This document shows, piece after piece, positions 9,288-19,042 of a stretch of DNA of 64,000 nucleotides. How positions within the stretch are numbered: position 1 is the first letter of the stretch; the number at the start of each line of letters is the position of its first letter. Source of the stretch: Polynucleobacter meluiroseus (GTDB lineage: Bacteria > Pseudomonadota > Gammaproteobacteria > Burkholderiales > Burkholderiaceae); the NCBI RefSeq assembly GCF_900205755.1, contig NZ_OANS01000001.1, positions 434,001 through 498,000 of the forward strand, read 5' to 3'. The notes under the pieces were generated by a model. That model saw nothing but the letters and a program-made list of their open reading frames with translations, ran no database searches and was not told the origin of the DNA. The translations under genes were made by a program, and so were the position numbers.

Positions 9288-10385
9288 ATGACGTTTGAGC
9301 GCCGCATCTTTAATTTCTCAGCGGGGCCTTCGACCGTTCCCGAGGAGGTCCTCAAGCAGGCTCAAGCCGAGCTACTGAATTGGCATGGCCTCGGTACCAG
9401 CGTGATGGAAATCAGTCATCGCAGCAAAGATTTCATGGCAGTCTATGAAGAGGTCTTGCATGACTTGCGGACCCTGATGAATATCCCTGATTCTTACGAG
9501 ATTTTATTGCTCCAGGGTGGCGGTATTGGTCAAAATGCAGGCATACCCATGAACTTAATGGCGCTTGGAAAAAATGGTCCGAAGGCCGACTTTCTGGTGA
9601 CAGGTATTTGGTCTGAAAAATCCCGTCAGGAAGCAGAAAAATACGGAGTTGCTCACCTCGTAGCATCCTCTGCGACTGAGCAATTTAATACTATTCCAGC
9701 AAGAGACTCTTGGGATTTATCAGATGACGCAGCGTATCTTCATTACTGCTCAAATGAAACCATCGGGGGCGTAGAGTTTCCTGATACCCCAGAGGTCGGT
9801 GATCGATTGCTAGTGGCTGATATTTCCAGCAATATTCTTTCAAAAGAAATGGATATCTCCAAGGGCGCAGTTTGGTTTGGTGGTGCGCAAAAAAATATTG
9901 GCCCATCTGGTGTCACTATCGTGGTCGTCCGCAAAGACCTGCTTGGCCACAGTATGAAGATTACCCCCTCGATTTGGGATTGGGGTAAACAGGCTGCCAA
10001 TCAATCCATGGTCAATACCCCGCCAACATTTTCTATCTATATGGCAGGCCTCGGATTTAAATGGCTCCTGAAACAAGGTGGAGTGAAGGTGATTGAACAG
10101 CGCAATCAAGAAAAAGCGAATCTTCTCTACGACTTCATAGATCAAAGCACTCTGTATGAGAACCGCGTAAACAAAGTTTATCGCTCCAGAATGAATGCGA
10201 CCTTTTTCTTAAGGGATGAAAGCCTCAATGACGCCTTCTTGTCGCAGTCCAAAGCTGCCGGTTTGCTAGCCTTACGGGGTCATAAAGCGGCAGGTGGTAT
10301 GCGTGCCAGCATTTATAACGCCATGCCTCTCGAGGGCGTGATAGCCTTAGTAGAATTCATGCGTGATTTTGAAAGACGTGCCTAA
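9288..10385 (+). CDS. serC: Phosphoserine aminotransferase SerC
   Basis: PLP enzyme converting 3-phosphohydroxypyruvate to phosphoserine, and the equivalent step for pyridoxal 5'-phosphate synthesis. N-terminal FNFSAGPSTVPEEVL is a SerC hallmark, and the PLP lysine is K202 in GGAQKNIGPSG. Length is 365 residues against 362 in E. coli. It starts 31 bp after gyrA and shares the TAATG junction with pheA, opening the serC-pheA-hisC-tyrA-aroA-cmk-rpsA cluster typical of Burkholderiaceae. The same PLP-precursor pathway is served by pdxJ, which starts at the right edge of the window. Confidence 0.96.
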   Translation: MTFERRIFNFSAGPSTVPEEVLKQAQAELLNWHGLGTSVMEISHRSKDFMAVYEEVLHDLRTLMNIPDSYEILLLQGGGIGQNAGIPMNLMALGKNGPKADFLVTGIWSEKSRQEAEKYGVAHLVASSATEQFNTIPARDSWDLSDDAAYLHYCSNETIGGVEFPDTPEVGDRLLVADISSNILSKEMDISKGAVWFGGAQKNIGPSGVTIVVVRKDLLGHSMKITPSIWDWGKQAANQSMVNTPPTFSIYMAGLGFKWLLKQGGVKVIEQRNQEKANLLYDFIDQSTLYENRVNKVYRSRMNATFFLRDESLNDAFLSQSKAAGLLALRGHKAAGGMRASIYNAMPLEGVIALVEFMRDFERRA

Positions 10386-11467
10386 TGCCTACTGAAGAAG
10401 AGCGCCTTGCGCCAATACGAGCAAAGATCGATACCTTAGATACGCAGATTTTAGATTTGCTATCCCAGCGTGCGCAAGCGGCGCAGGAAGTTGGTCATAT
10501 AAAAGGTGGTTTTTCTTCACCGGTATTCAGGCCCGAGCGCGAGCGACAAGTGGTTGCGCGTTTGCAGGCCAGTAGTACGGGTCCATTGTTGCCTGATGGC
10601 ATAGCATCGATTTGGCGTGAAGTGATGTCCGCCTGCAGAGCACTTGAAGCGCGTCAAACCATCGCCTTCTTAGGCCCCATTGGCACTTTTTCCGAGTTAG
10701 CCGCGCAAAAATACTTTGGCCATTCCATTGCCGGTTTGCCCTGCAATAGTCTCGATGAGGTATTTTCGGCAGTAGAAAAAGGGGCCGCTCAATTTGGCGT
10801 AGTGCCTGTTGAAAACTCGAGTGAGGGCGCCATCTCTCGCACGCTCGATTTATTGTTAGATTCCCCTTTGCACATCAGTGGTGAAGTTGTTCTACCTATT
10901 CGTCATCACCTGTTAACGAAAAATGGGAATTTAGAAGGGGTTACCTCTGTTTGTGCTCATGCCCAGGCATTAGCACAATGCCAACAATGGTTGAGTCAAC
11001 ATGCCCCCCATCTCAAGCGTCAAGCGGTCAGTAGTAATGCAGAAGCAGCGCGTATGGCAGCGGCAGATTCCAGTCTAGCCGCAATAGCGGGAGATCCCGC
11101 TCAGGTGGCTTACGATCTGCAGGCGGTTGCATCACAAATTCAGGATGACCCGCACAATCGCACACGCTTTGTAGTGATTGGTAGTTATCAATGCCAACCC
11201 ACTGGACAAGACCAAACCTCTTTAGTCCTATCGGTAGATAACCGGCCGGGTGCCGTTTATCAACTCTTAGAGCCCCTTGCCAAGCACGGTGTTTCAATGA
11301 ACCGCTTTGAGTCTCGCCCTGCTCGTAAGGGCACTTGGGAATACCATTTTTATATTGACGTAGCCGGGCACGCGGACGATAGCAAAGTCGCCAAGGCGCT
11401 AGAGGCATTGAAGGCAAGCGCAGCTTACTTTAAGAATTTAGGCTCTTATCCGCATTCTGCTTCTTAA
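10385..11467 (+). CDS. pheA: Chorismate mutase / prephenate dehydratase (P-protein)
   Basis: Bifunctional enzyme of phenylalanine synthesis. Residues about 1-90 form an AroQ-type chorismate mutase (LAPIRAKIDTLDTQILDLLSQR; RQVVARL). Residues about 94-270 are prephenate dehydratase, beginning with IAFLGPIGTFSELAAQKYF and including the TRF motif in NRTRFVVIG. An ACT regulatory domain follows, with the ESRP motif (FESRPARKGTWEY) that mediates phenylalanine feedback inhibition. At 360 residues it has the full P-protein length. The ATG overlaps the serC stop by one base. Confidence 0.95.
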   Translation: MPTEEERLAPIRAKIDTLDTQILDLLSQRAQAAQEVGHIKGGFSSPVFRPERERQVVARLQASSTGPLLPDGIASIWREVMSACRALEARQTIAFLGPIGTFSELAAQKYFGHSIAGLPCNSLDEVFSAVEKGAAQFGVVPVENSSEGAISRTLDLLLDSPLHISGEVVLPIRHHLLTKNGNLEGVTSVCAHAQALAQCQQWLSQHAPHLKRQAVSSNAEAARMAAADSSLAAIAGDPAQVAYDLQAVASQIQDDPHNRTRFVVIGSYQCQPTGQDQTSLVLSVDNRPGAVYQLLEPLAKHGVSMNRFESRPARKGTWEYHFYIDVAGHADDSKVAKALEALKASAAYFKNLGSYPHSAS

Positions 11468-11484
11468 TCTGCAGGCAATTATTC

Positions 11485-12612
11485 ATGACAAAGAAGTTAG
11501 GCCTTAAACATATTCAAGCCATTGCGCCTTATGTTGGCGGGCGACCCATTAGCGAGGTCGCACGGGAATACGGCCTTGACGAAAGTAAGATCGTGAAGTT
11601 GGCATCCAATGAGAATCCCTTGGGTATGCCAAAGTCTGCCCAGCAAGCCATGCTCAAAGCTGCTAACGAGCTGGGACGCTACCCCGACTCCAATGGTTTT
11701 GAATTAAAGCAAGTCTTATCCGCACGCTTAGGAGTGCCAACGGATTGGATCACCTTGGGCAATGGTAGTAACGATATTTTGGAGTTATCTGCCCGCGCAG
11801 TAGCGCAGATGGGTGATGAAATTATTTTTTCGCGCCATGCCTTCGCTGTTTACCCCTTAGCCTCGCAGTCTGTTGGGGCTAAAGCCATCGAAGTCGACCC
11901 AACTGCACAATTTGGACATGATCTGCCAGCGATGCTTAGGGCGGTGATTGCCTCAGGCGAAAAAGCAAAATTAGTATTTGTCGCTAACCCGAATAATCCC
12001 ACTGGCAGTTATTTGTCTGCTCAAGAGATTGAAGACTTTTTAGTGGCGGTTCCACCTCACGTGGTGGTGGTTCTGGATGAAGCCTATAACGAATATTTAG
12101 CGCCTGAACAGCGTTACGACGCAATCGCTTGGGTGAAGCGTTTCCCAAACTTGATTTTGTCACGCAGCTTTTCTAAAGCCTATGGCTTGGCGGGCTTGCG
12201 AATAGGATACGGTGTAGCACAACCAGCTTTGACGGATTTACTTAATCGTATTCGTCAGCCATTTAATGTCAACAGCCTAGCCCAAGCAGCCGCAGTTGCC
12301 GCATTACAAGATGAAGCTTTTTTGCAGCAGGGCTATGAACTCAACCGTGCTGGTTTGGCGCAGTTGACCCAGGCGTTTGATGAACTTCATTTACCTTATC
12401 TACCCTCAGCTGGCAATTTTGTCTTGGTTAAGGTGGGCGATGATGATGGCGCGGGTGCGCAGATGAACTTGGCATTACTCAGGCGCGGAATCATTGTGCG
12501 CCCAGTGGGTAACTATGGTCTGCCTCAGTGGCTACGTATCTCCATTGGTTTGCCAGAGGAAAATGCTGCTTTTATTCAAGCACTGCGTGACATTGTGAGT
12601 TCAACGAAATGA
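11485..12612 (+). CDS. hisC: Histidinol-phosphate / aromatic aminotransferase HisC
   Basis: Class-II PLP aminotransferase. Visible landmarks are KLASNENPLGMP near the N-terminus, NPNNPTG (substrate/PLP loop), and the PLP lysine K231 in SFSKAYGLAGLRIGYG. By family it transfers amino groups to imidazole-acetol phosphate (histidine) and often also to aromatic keto acids. Because it lies between pheA and tyrA rather than in a his operon, a role in phenylalanine/tyrosine synthesis is plausible, possibly as a second HisC paralogue; that is inference. The next gene, tyrA, overlaps its 3' end by 4 bp. Confidence 0.92.
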   Translation: MTKKLGLKHIQAIAPYVGGRPISEVAREYGLDESKIVKLASNENPLGMPKSAQQAMLKAANELGRYPDSNGFELKQVLSARLGVPTDWITLGNGSNDILELSARAVAQMGDEIIFSRHAFAVYPLASQSVGAKAIEVDPTAQFGHDLPAMLRAVIASGEKAKLVFVANPNNPTGSYLSAQEIEDFLVAVPPHVVVVLDEAYNEYLAPEQRYDAIAWVKRFPNLILSRSFSKAYGLAGLRIGYGVAQPALTDLLNRIRQPFNVNSLAQAAAVAALQDEAFLQQGYELNRAGLAQLTQAFDELHLPYLPSAGNFVLVKVGDDDGAGAQMNLALLRRGIIVRPVGNYGLPQWLRISIGLPEENAAFIQALRDIVSSTK

Positions 12613-13493
12613 CAAACATCGCTGCTAAAAATCAATACGGTACTGTCGCCATTGTGGGTGTGGGTTTAATTGGTGCCTCTCTTGGTTTAGCCCTAAAGCA
12701 AGCTGGCATCGTACAACGTGTTTTGGGAGTGGGGCGTAGTCAAGCGAATTTAGATCAGGCGCTACAGATGGGTGCGATTGATCAAGTGGTGGATTTAATC
12801 GAAGCAGCCAAACAGTCTGATGTGATTGTGTTGTGTGTTCCCGTTGCTCAGATGCGTGCCGCCTTCATCACTATTGAGCCTTACCTTGAACCCAAAACCA
12901 TGCTCACGGATGCTGGAAGCACCAAAGGCGATGTGATTTTGGCAGCTAAAGAAGTGCTGGGTAAGAAGGTGTGTCAATTTGTGCCTGCCCATCCGATTGC
13001 GGGTGGAGCACAACACGGTGCGAGTGCCGCAAGAGCCGATTTATTTCAGGGCAAGCAAACCATTATTTGTCCGCTGCAAGAAAATTCTGCACAAGATATC
13101 GATTTAATCGAAGGCTTTTGGCAGGCGGTTGGCGCTCATGTCAAAAAGATTTCTGCTGTCCAGCACGATGCTATATACGCGGCGGTATCCCATTTACCTC
13201 ACCTGCTTGCGTACTCCTTAATGGTGAGCGTGCTCAACTCTGAGGATGGCGAGCAGAAGTTACAGCATGTGGGTGCTGGCTTTAAGGATTTCACGCGCAT
13301 TGCTGCCTCTAGCCCAGAAATGTGGCGTGATATCTGCTTAGGTAATCGCACGGCCATTCTGCAAGAGTTGGATCAGTACATGGCGATTCTGGGGCATCTG
13401 CGCCAATTGATTGCAGATAACAATGCTTCTGGGCTTGAGAAAATGTTTACTAAAGCCAGCCAGGCACGCAATACTTTGGGCTCGAAGGAATGA
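12609..13493 (+). CDS. tyrA: Prephenate dehydrogenase TyrA
   Basis: NAD(P)-dependent oxidative decarboxylation of prephenate to 4-hydroxyphenylpyruvate in tyrosine synthesis. The nucleotide-binding motif [10 protein letters not shown] is near residue 17; the family motifs DAGSTKG and [13 protein letters not shown] (catalytic His) follow. The 294-residue protein is monofunctional: no chorismate mutase domain and no ACT domain. ATGA-type overlaps of 4 bp with hisC upstream and aroA downstream indicate coupled translation. Confidence 0.95.
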   Translation: MTNIAAKNQYGTVAIVGVGLIGASLGLALKQAGIVQRVLGVGRSQANLDQALQMGAIDQVVDLIEAAKQSDVIVLCVPVAQMRAAFITIEPYLEPKTMLTDAGSTKGDVILAAKEVLGKKVCQFVPAHPIAGGAQHGASAARADLFQGKQTIICPLQENSAQDIDLIEGFWQAVGAHVKKISAVQHDAIYAAVSHLPHLLAYSLMVSVLNSEDGEQKLQHVGAGFKDFTRIAASSPEMWRDICLGNRTAILQELDQYMAILGHLRQLIADNNASGLEKMFTKASQARNTLGSKE

Positions 13494-14818
13494 GTGTTAG
13501 TGAGTTTGTCGAGCTGGGCCCCCTTACCCGAGCGGAGGGATCTATTCATTTGCCGGGCTCCAAAAGTATTTCTAATCGTGTCTTGTTGCTGGCCGCACTT
13601 TCCGCTGGCACGACAACGCTACACAATCTCTTGGATGCAGATGACACGCAGGTGATGCGCAATGCTTTGCGTGCATTGGGCGTGAGCGTGACTGATCATG
13701 CGGATCAAACTTGTGTGGTGAACGGTTGTGGCGGAGTATTTCCGGTGCGCTCGGCTGATCTCTTTATGGGCAATGCGGGTACGGCCATTCGTCCATTAAC
13801 AGCCGCATTGGCAATGCAGGGCGGCGATTACCGCTTATCCGGTGTGGCTCGTATGCACGAGCGACCTATTCGGGATTTGGTGGATGGGCTGCGTCAAGTT
13901 GGCGCCCAGATTACTTATGAGTTGCAAGAGGGCTATCCGCCCATTGTGATTTCTGCAGCGCAGATTCAGATTAAAGAGGTCGTCAAAGTACGCGGTGATG
14001 TCTCAAGCCAATTCTTGACCGCTTTACTCATGGCCTTACCATTGGTCGCTGACCAGCCAATCCGTATTGAGGTGGTCGGTGAGCTGATCTCAAAACCCTA
14101 TATCGATATTACGTTGAAGTTGATGGCACGCTTTGGAGTGATTGTTGCTTGCCCAGATTCGCAATCCTTCATTATCCCGCAAAAGACTTCATCAGTGGTG
14201 TATGAAAGTCCAGGTAGCTTAGCCGTTGAAGGTGATGCCTCTTCAGCTTCTTATTTTTTAGCTCTCGGCGCAATTGGCAAAGGCCCTCTGCGAGTATTAG
14301 GCGTGGGTAGAGACAGCATTCAAGGCGATGTCGCATTCGCTGATGCGCTGGGATTGATGGGCGCTAAGGTGTTATCGGGACCCGATTGGATTGAAGTGAC
14401 TGGCGTGAACAATGCCAATGGCAGGCTTAACGGCATCACCTTGGACTGCACTGCTATTCCTGATGCAGCGATGACCTTAGCGGTTTTGGCTTTATTTGCC
14501 GAAGGAAAAACTCGACTCAATCAAATCGCTAGTTGGCGTGTGAAAGAAACCGATCGCATTGCGGCAATGGCTAAGGAGTTGCGTAAGGTTGGTGCACTCG
14601 TAGAAGAGGGTGCTGACTATATTGAGATCGAAGCGCCACAGACTCTTTCGGGCTGGCAAGTACCAGTTGAGGGAATCGATACCTATGATGATCATCGCAT
14701 GGCGATGTGTTTTTCTTTAGCAGCTTTTGGCCCAAATGCCTTAAAAATTAATGACCCAAGCTGTGTCGCTAAAACCTTTCCGAGCTATTTCACTGAATTT
14801 AATGCGGTAGTAGCCTGA
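13490..14818 (+). CDS. aroA: 5-enolpyruvylshikimate-3-phosphate synthase AroA
   Basis: Sixth shikimate-pathway step, joining shikimate 3-phosphate and PEP. The motif [17 protein letters not shown] (phosphate/PEP contacts), the [17 protein letters not shown] block and [14 protein letters not shown] mark a class I, glyphosate-sensitive-type enzyme; [13 protein letters not shown] and the C-terminal [16 protein letters not shown] are also conserved. Length is 442 residues against 427 in E. coli. It is coupled to tyrA by a 4-bp overlap and followed by cmk after 2 bp. Confidence 0.97.
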   Translation: MSVSEFVELGPLTRAEGSIHLPGSKSISNRVLLLAALSAGTTTLHNLLDADDTQVMRNALRALGVSVTDHADQTCVVNGCGGVFPVRSADLFMGNAGTAIRPLTAALAMQGGDYRLSGVARMHERPIRDLVDGLRQVGAQITYELQEGYPPIVISAAQIQIKEVVKVRGDVSSQFLTALLMALPLVADQPIRIEVVGELISKPYIDITLKLMARFGVIVACPDSQSFIIPQKTSSVVYESPGSLAVEGDASSASYFLALGAIGKGPLRVLGVGRDSIQGDVAFADALGLMGAKVLSGPDWIEVTGVNNANGRLNGITLDCTAIPDAAMTLAVLALFAEGKTRLNQIASWRVKETDRIAAMAKELRKVGALVEEGADYIEIEAPQTLSGWQVPVEGIDTYDDHRMAMCFSLAAFGPNALKINDPSCVAKTFPSYFTEFNAVVA

Positions 14819-14820
14819 GT

Positions 14821-15492
14821 ATGGGTGATGTATTCCTACCCCCTGTGATTGCTATTGATGGTCCAACTGCGTCTGGCAAGGGCACCGTTGCCTCACTAGT
14901 CGCTGAAAAGTTGGGCTTTCACTATCTGGACAGCGGCGCGCTTTATCGCTTGGTGGCCCTCGCAAGTAAAAAAGAGGGCATAGATCCTCATCATCCCCAA
15001 GAATTAGGGGATTTGACTCAAAAACTGCTGATTTCCTTCAAAAATGGACTGATTTTGCTCAATTCTGAAGATGTCACTGAAGCCATTCGTACGGAAGACA
15101 TTGGATTATTGGCATCGACTATTGCCGTTCATCCAGAGGTCAGGCAGGCTTTGGTTGGGGTCCAGCATGGATTTAGGGTCTCCCCAGGCTTGGTAGCGGA
15201 TGGTAGAGACATGGCGAGCGTGATCTTTCCGGATGCGATCCTCAAGGTTTTCCTGACCGCCAGTGTCGCTGCCAGAGCAGAACGTCGGTATAAGCAATTG
15301 ATAGCTAAGGGAATTCCTGCTAAACTAACAAACTTGCTGGAAGATTTACAGGAGCGCGATGCCAGAGACAGTAGTCGAGGCGCAGCACCCTTGGTAGTAG
15401 CGGACGGCGCGCTAGTGCTTGAAACCTCGGAATTATCGATTGATCAAGCAGTGCAAGCAGTTTTAGATTGGTATCAAGCAAAAAACCCTTGA
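14821..15492 (+). CDS. cmk: Cytidylate kinase
   Basis: Phosphorylates CMP and dCMP. P-loop GPTASGKGT is at residues 14-22; [25 protein letters not shown] and [13 protein letters not shown] are the nucleotide and substrate motifs of bacterial Cmk. Length is 223 residues. The aroA-cmk-rpsA order is widely conserved in proteobacteria. rpsA follows after a 135-bp leader. Confidence 0.96.
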   Translation: MGDVFLPPVIAIDGPTASGKGTVASLVAEKLGFHYLDSGALYRLVALASKKEGIDPHHPQELGDLTQKLLISFKNGLILLNSEDVTEAIRTEDIGLLASTIAVHPEVRQALVGVQHGFRVSPGLVADGRDMASVIFPDAILKVFLTASVAARAERRYKQLIAKGIPAKLTNLLEDLQERDARDSSRGAAPLVVADGALVLETSELSIDQAVQAVLDWYQAKNP

Positions 15493-15592
15493 TACCGAGT
15501 GGTAGCAGTAAAGTAGTAGTTTTGGTGTCTTTGGAAACTCTACAACGCGATTATCTAATTTAGCGTGTTTCTAAGGGCTTTTTTAATCTAAC

Positions 15593-15611
15593 CCGTCGGG
15601 CCTTCTGACGG
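15593..15611 (+). promoter_or_regulatory. Short stem-loop in the rpsA leader
   Basis: CCGTC (15593-15597) and GACGG (15607-15611) can pair around a 9-base loop just 17 bases ahead of the rpsA start. S1 represses its own translation in E. coli through leader hairpins. This is a weak structural hint of the same, based on position only. Confidence 0.3.
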
Positions 15612-15627
15612 CACAAAGTGAACATAC

Positions 15628-17301
15628 ATGTCTGAATCATTTGCAGAATTATTTGAAGAATCATTAACCCGATCGAATATGAAGACCGGCCAAGTTATTT
15701 CGGCTGAAGTCCTTCGCATCGACCATAACTTCGTCGTTGTTAACGCTGGCTTGAAGTCTGAAGCGTTTATTCCTGTTGAAGAATTCCATAACGACGCTGG
15801 CGAGATTGAAGTTGCTCCTGGCGATTTCGTTTCTGTCGCAATCGATGCCCTCGAAAACGGCTATGGCGATACCATCTTATCCCGTGATAAAGCGAAGCGC
15901 TTGGCATCATGGATGAACCTAGAAAAGGCGCTCGAGCAAGCTGAAATCGTTACCGGTACTGTTACTGGCAAGGTTAAAGGCGGCTTGACTGTCATGGTTA
16001 ATGGTATCCGCGCATTCTTGCCTGGATCATTGGTTGATACACGCCCAATTAAAGACACCAGCCCTTACGAAGGTAAGACGATGGAGTTCAAGGTTATCAA
16101 GCTGGATCGTAAGCGCAATAACGTCGTGTTATCACGCCGCGCAGTGGTTGAAGCTAGCCAAGGCGAAGAGCGCGCCAAGTTGATGTCTAACCTCAAAGAA
16201 GGTAGCGTTGTTCAAGGTATCGTGAAGAACATTACTGACTACGGCGCGTTCGTAGACCTCGGTGGCATTGATGGCCTCTTGCATATTACCGATTTGGCAT
16301 GGCGTCGTGTGCGTCATCCAAGCGAGATGTTGACAGTTGGTCAAGAAGTCACCGCGAAGATTTTGAAGTTCGATCAAGAGAAGAACCGTGTTTCACTTGG
16401 CGTGAAGCAGCTGGGTGATGATCCATGGGTCGGTATTGCACGTCGTTACCCACCAAATACCCGTTTATTCGGCAAAGTAACCAACCTGACTGACTACGGC
16501 GCGTTCGTTGAAATCGAGAGCGGTATCGAAGGTTTGGTACACGTTTCCGAAATGGATTGGACCAACAAGAACGTTGCTCCAAGTAAGGCGATGGCATTGG
16601 GAACCGAAGTTGAAGTCATGGTTTTGGATATTGATGAAGACAAGCGTCGTATTAGCTTGGGCGTCAAACAGTGCAAAGCAAATCCATGGGAAGAATTCTC
16701 ACGTGCTCAGCAAAAAGGCGACAAGTTGACTGGCGCCATCAAGTCGATTACCGACTTTGGCGTTTTCATTGGCTTGCCTGGCGGTATCGATGGTTTGGTA
16801 CACCTCTCCGACATCTCATGGAATGAGCCTGGCGAAGAAGCAGTGAAGAAATACAAAAAAGGTGATGAAGTTGAGGCAACCGTGTTGGCAATTGATGTTG
16901 AGAAAGAGCGTATCTCGCTTGGTATCAAGCAGTTGTCTGGCGACCCATTCAACAACTACACATCTGTAAGTGATAAAGGTAGTCTCGTAACAGGAACTGT
17001 TAAAGCAGTCGATGCTAAAGGCGCCACCATTCACTTGGCTGATGAAGTAGAAGCGTACTTGCGTGCCTCTGAGATCTCCACAGATCGCGTTGAAGATGCT
17101 CGCAATGTATTGAAAGAAGGCGACAGCGTTACAGCGATGATTATTAATATCGATCGTAAGTCACGTGTGATCAATCTTTCAATCAAAGCAAAAGACAGCT
17201 CTGACCAACAAGATGCTATGAGCAAACTCCAAGGTGATGCGCAGTCCGGCACAACCAACTTGGGCGCTTTGTTAAAAGCAAAGATGGACAATCAAGGCTA
17301 A
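15628..17301 (+). CDS. rpsA: 30S ribosomal protein S1
   Basis: Brings mRNA to the 30S subunit by binding single-stranded RNA. The protein is 557 residues, as in E. coli, with six S1 (OB-fold) repeats. The first two are diverged, and the later ones show the canonical pattern [26 protein letters not shown], repeated as [12 protein letters not shown] and [12 protein letters not shown]. The start [13 protein letters not shown] is typical. The 135-bp leader has a small hairpin, and a GC-rich stem follows the stop. Confidence 0.98.
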   Translation: MSESFAELFEESLTRSNMKTGQVISAEVLRIDHNFVVVNAGLKSEAFIPVEEFHNDAGEIEVAPGDFVSVAIDALENGYGDTILSRDKAKRLASWMNLEKALEQAEIVTGTVTGKVKGGLTVMVNGIRAFLPGSLVDTRPIKDTSPYEGKTMEFKVIKLDRKRNNVVLSRRAVVEASQGEERAKLMSNLKEGSVVQGIVKNITDYGAFVDLGGIDGLLHITDLAWRRVRHPSEMLTVGQEVTAKILKFDQEKNRVSLGVKQLGDDPWVGIARRYPPNTRLFGKVTNLTDYGAFVEIESGIEGLVHVSEMDWTNKNVAPSKAMALGTEVEVMVLDIDEDKRRISLGVKQCKANPWEEFSRAQQKGDKLTGAIKSITDFGVFIGLPGGIDGLVHLSDISWNEPGEEAVKKYKKGDEVEATVLAIDVEKERISLGIKQLSGDPFNNYTSVSDKGSLVTGTVKAVDAKGATIHLADEVEAYLRASEISTDRVEDARNVLKEGDSVTAMIINIDRKSRVINLSIKAKDSSDQQDAMSKLQGDAQSGTTNLGALLKAKMDNQG

Positions 17302-17311
17302 ATCAATATCG

Positions 17312-17340
17312 CCGCCCTCCAATGGGAGGGCGGTGGTTTT
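17312..17340 (+). terminator. GC-rich terminator-like hairpin after rpsA
   Basis: CCGCCCTCC (17312-17320) pairs with GGAGGGCGG (17325-17333) around AATG, then TGG and four T. It lies 10 bases after the rpsA stop and 21 bases before ihfB, so it probably attenuates read-through into ihfB. The T-run is short. Confidence 0.65.
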
Positions 17341-17353
17341 GTATTGAAAGATC

Positions 17354-17698
17354 ATGTCAGATCAAGAGCAACAAGCAATCACGCGCTCCGAATTAGTGGA
17401 GGGCTTAGCGGAGCAGTTCCCGCAGCTTCTTCCTAGGGATGTGGAGTTGGCCGTGAAGACTTTATTAGATACCATGATCCATGCGCTCGCCCAAGGCAAG
17501 CGTATTGAGTTGCGTGGAGTAGGTAGCTTTGTTTTGCATCATCGTTCTGCACGTACTGGCCGCAATCCAAAATCAGGTGAGAAGGTACTGATCCCTGAAA
17601 AACGTGTGCCTCATTTCAAGCCCGGTAAAGAGTTGCGTGAACGGGTTGATTACAAGCCGTTAAAACAAGCGGGCCCCAAAGAGGGTTCCGGTGCCTAG
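17354..17698 (+). CDS. ihfB: Integration host factor subunit beta
   Basis: DNA-bending nucleoid protein, working as a heterodimer with IhfA. The HU/IHF fold is evident ([40 protein letters not shown]), followed by the DNA-contacting arm [12 protein letters not shown] and the [13 protein letters not shown] end. The rpsA-ihfB order is conserved and supports the beta subunit. At 114 residues it is longer than E. coli IhfB (94); the extra residues are an N-terminal MSDQEQQ and a C-terminal tail after VDYKP. An intrinsic terminator follows. Confidence 0.94.
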   Translation: MSDQEQQAITRSELVEGLAEQFPQLLPRDVELAVKTLLDTMIHALAQGKRIELRGVGSFVLHHRSARTGRNPKSGEKVLIPEKRVPHFKPGKELRERVDYKPLKQAGPKEGSGA

Positions 17699-17717
17699 AT
17701 ATTTAGCGCTGAAGCAG

Positions 17718-17740
17718 TGGTCCACTTGGGCCATTTTTTT
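17718..17740 (+). terminator. Intrinsic terminator after ihfB
   Basis: TGGTCC (17718-17723) and GGGCCA (17728-17733) form a 6-bp stem (one G-U pair) around ACTT, followed by seven T (17734-17740). It sits 19 bases past the ihfB stop and 18 bases before lapB, so lapB needs its own promoter or read-through. Confidence 0.75.
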
Positions 17741-17758
17741 ATTCAAGTCCACTAAAGC

Positions 17759-18970
17759 ATGATTCATCTTGCTACTTCCTGGCTACTCGTCTTACCAGTG
17801 CTCTTTGGCTTAGGTTGGCTAGCTTCGCGTTGGGACTTGCGTCTTGAGAATCGTATGGATGAGTTGGAGAGACTGCGTCAACAGCGCTCCACATTTAAAG
17901 GTCTGAGCCTTTTACTGAATGAGCAACCCGATCAGGCAATTGAAACCTTGGTCAAGATCGCCCAATTGGATCCAGAAACCATTGAACTGCATTTTGCTTT
18001 AGGAAATTTATTTCGCCGTCGTGGTGAAACCGAGCGTGCTATTCGGGTGCATCAACATTTGGCCGAGCGCGATGATCTTAAGCCGCGCGATCGTAATCGC
18101 GCAGCTTATGAATTGGGACGTGATTTCTTACGGGCTGGCTTGCTGGACCGTGCGGAGGCTTCATTAAATCGAGTTGGTGAGGGGAAGTTTGCAGCGCCTG
18201 CGAAAGAAAGCCTGCTGGAAATGTATCAGGTTGAACGCGACTGGAAAAAAGCCATCGTTGCCGCGCATGAGTTAGAGGCTTTGCAGCAGAAGTCACATCA
18301 AACTGAGATAGCTCAGTTTTACTGCGAGTTGGGGCAAGAAGCATTACAAAGCAATAACCTAGCTGAGTTAGATGCTGCGATAAAGCAGGCGCTAGTGGCG
18401 ATTCCGAATCATGCTCGTGCATTGATTTTGCAGGGGGATTACTTGGTTGCGCTAGGCCGTCCCGCTGAAGCTATTGAAGCTTGGGGAATCATTGCACAAA
18501 CCCACCCTGCTTATATGCACTTATTGGCGGATCGCTGGATGGCGGCACATACCGCCCTGAACAAAGCAGATGAGGGCTTATCTCGCCTCTGCCCTTTATT
18601 GAAAACTCAGGCCTCTGGTGAGTTACTAGATATCGTGCAAAAGCACATGACCCAGATTCGGGGTCCGCAGGCTGCCGAGGTGATGCTGGTAGAGGTGATG
18701 CAATATTCACCGAGCTTGAGTGCTTTATCTAAGCTTGCTGAAACCCGCTTAGCATTAGCGAACGACCACGGTTCAGCCGAAAGAATTTCTGACTTAAAGG
18801 CAACGTTGAGCCTCTTAAAGCAGCGCACTACCAGTTTGGCTCGCTATACCTGCAATAACTGTGGCTTTCGGGCGCGACGTTTTTATTGGCAATGTCCTGG
18901 CTGCAGTCATTGGGAGGCATATTCTCCGAGGCGGAGTGAGGGTGCCGTTCCAAGCGGCCCATCGATGTAG
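17759..18970 (+). CDS. lapB: Lipopolysaccharide assembly protein LapB (YciM)
   Basis: Inner-membrane TPR protein that, in E. coli, balances LPS against phospholipid synthesis by promoting FtsH degradation of LpxC. Residues about 3-22 form the N-terminal membrane anchor; a run of tetratricopeptide repeats fills the cytoplasmic body (for example IETLVKIAQLDPETIELHFALGN split across one repeat). A rubredoxin-like zinc/iron knuckle closes the protein, with C365, C368, C379 and C382. Length is 403 residues against 389 in E. coli. Its usual partner lapA (DUF1049) is not in front of it, where only a terminator lies. The next genes are also LPS-related. Confidence 0.92.
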   Translation: MIHLATSWLLVLPVLFGLGWLASRWDLRLENRMDELERLRQQRSTFKGLSLLLNEQPDQAIETLVKIAQLDPETIELHFALGNLFRRRGETERAIRVHQHLAERDDLKPRDRNRAAYELGRDFLRAGLLDRAEASLNRVGEGKFAAPAKESLLEMYQVERDWKKAIVAAHELEALQQKSHQTEIAQFYCELGQEALQSNNLAELDAAIKQALVAIPNHARALILQGDYLVALGRPAEAIEAWGIIAQTHPAYMHLLADRWMAAHTALNKADEGLSRLCPLLKTQASGELLDIVQKHMTQIRGPQAAEVMLVEVMQYSPSLSALSKLAETRLALANDHGSAERISDLKATLSLLKQRTTSLARYTCNNCGFRARRFYWQCPGCSHWEAYSPRRSEGAVPSGPSM

Positions 18971-19042
18971 TTATAGTATTCAATTTGTCATGTAACTTAG
19001 TTGTAATAAAACCATCAAAATGCATCAATCTTCGGAGTCATT

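Noticed and set aside
11028..11417. 129-codon frame antisense to pheA
   Set aside because: Shadow of the PheA reading frame; low plausibility composition.
15560..15585. T-rich GGGCTTTTTT upstream of rpsA as a cmk terminator
   Set aside because: No convincing complementary arm precedes the T-run.
18971..19042. Pho-box-like TTGTCAT/TTGTAAT elements upstream of ugd
   Set aside because: The second repeat is off the 11-bp register of a true Pho box, and the region is simply AT-rich.
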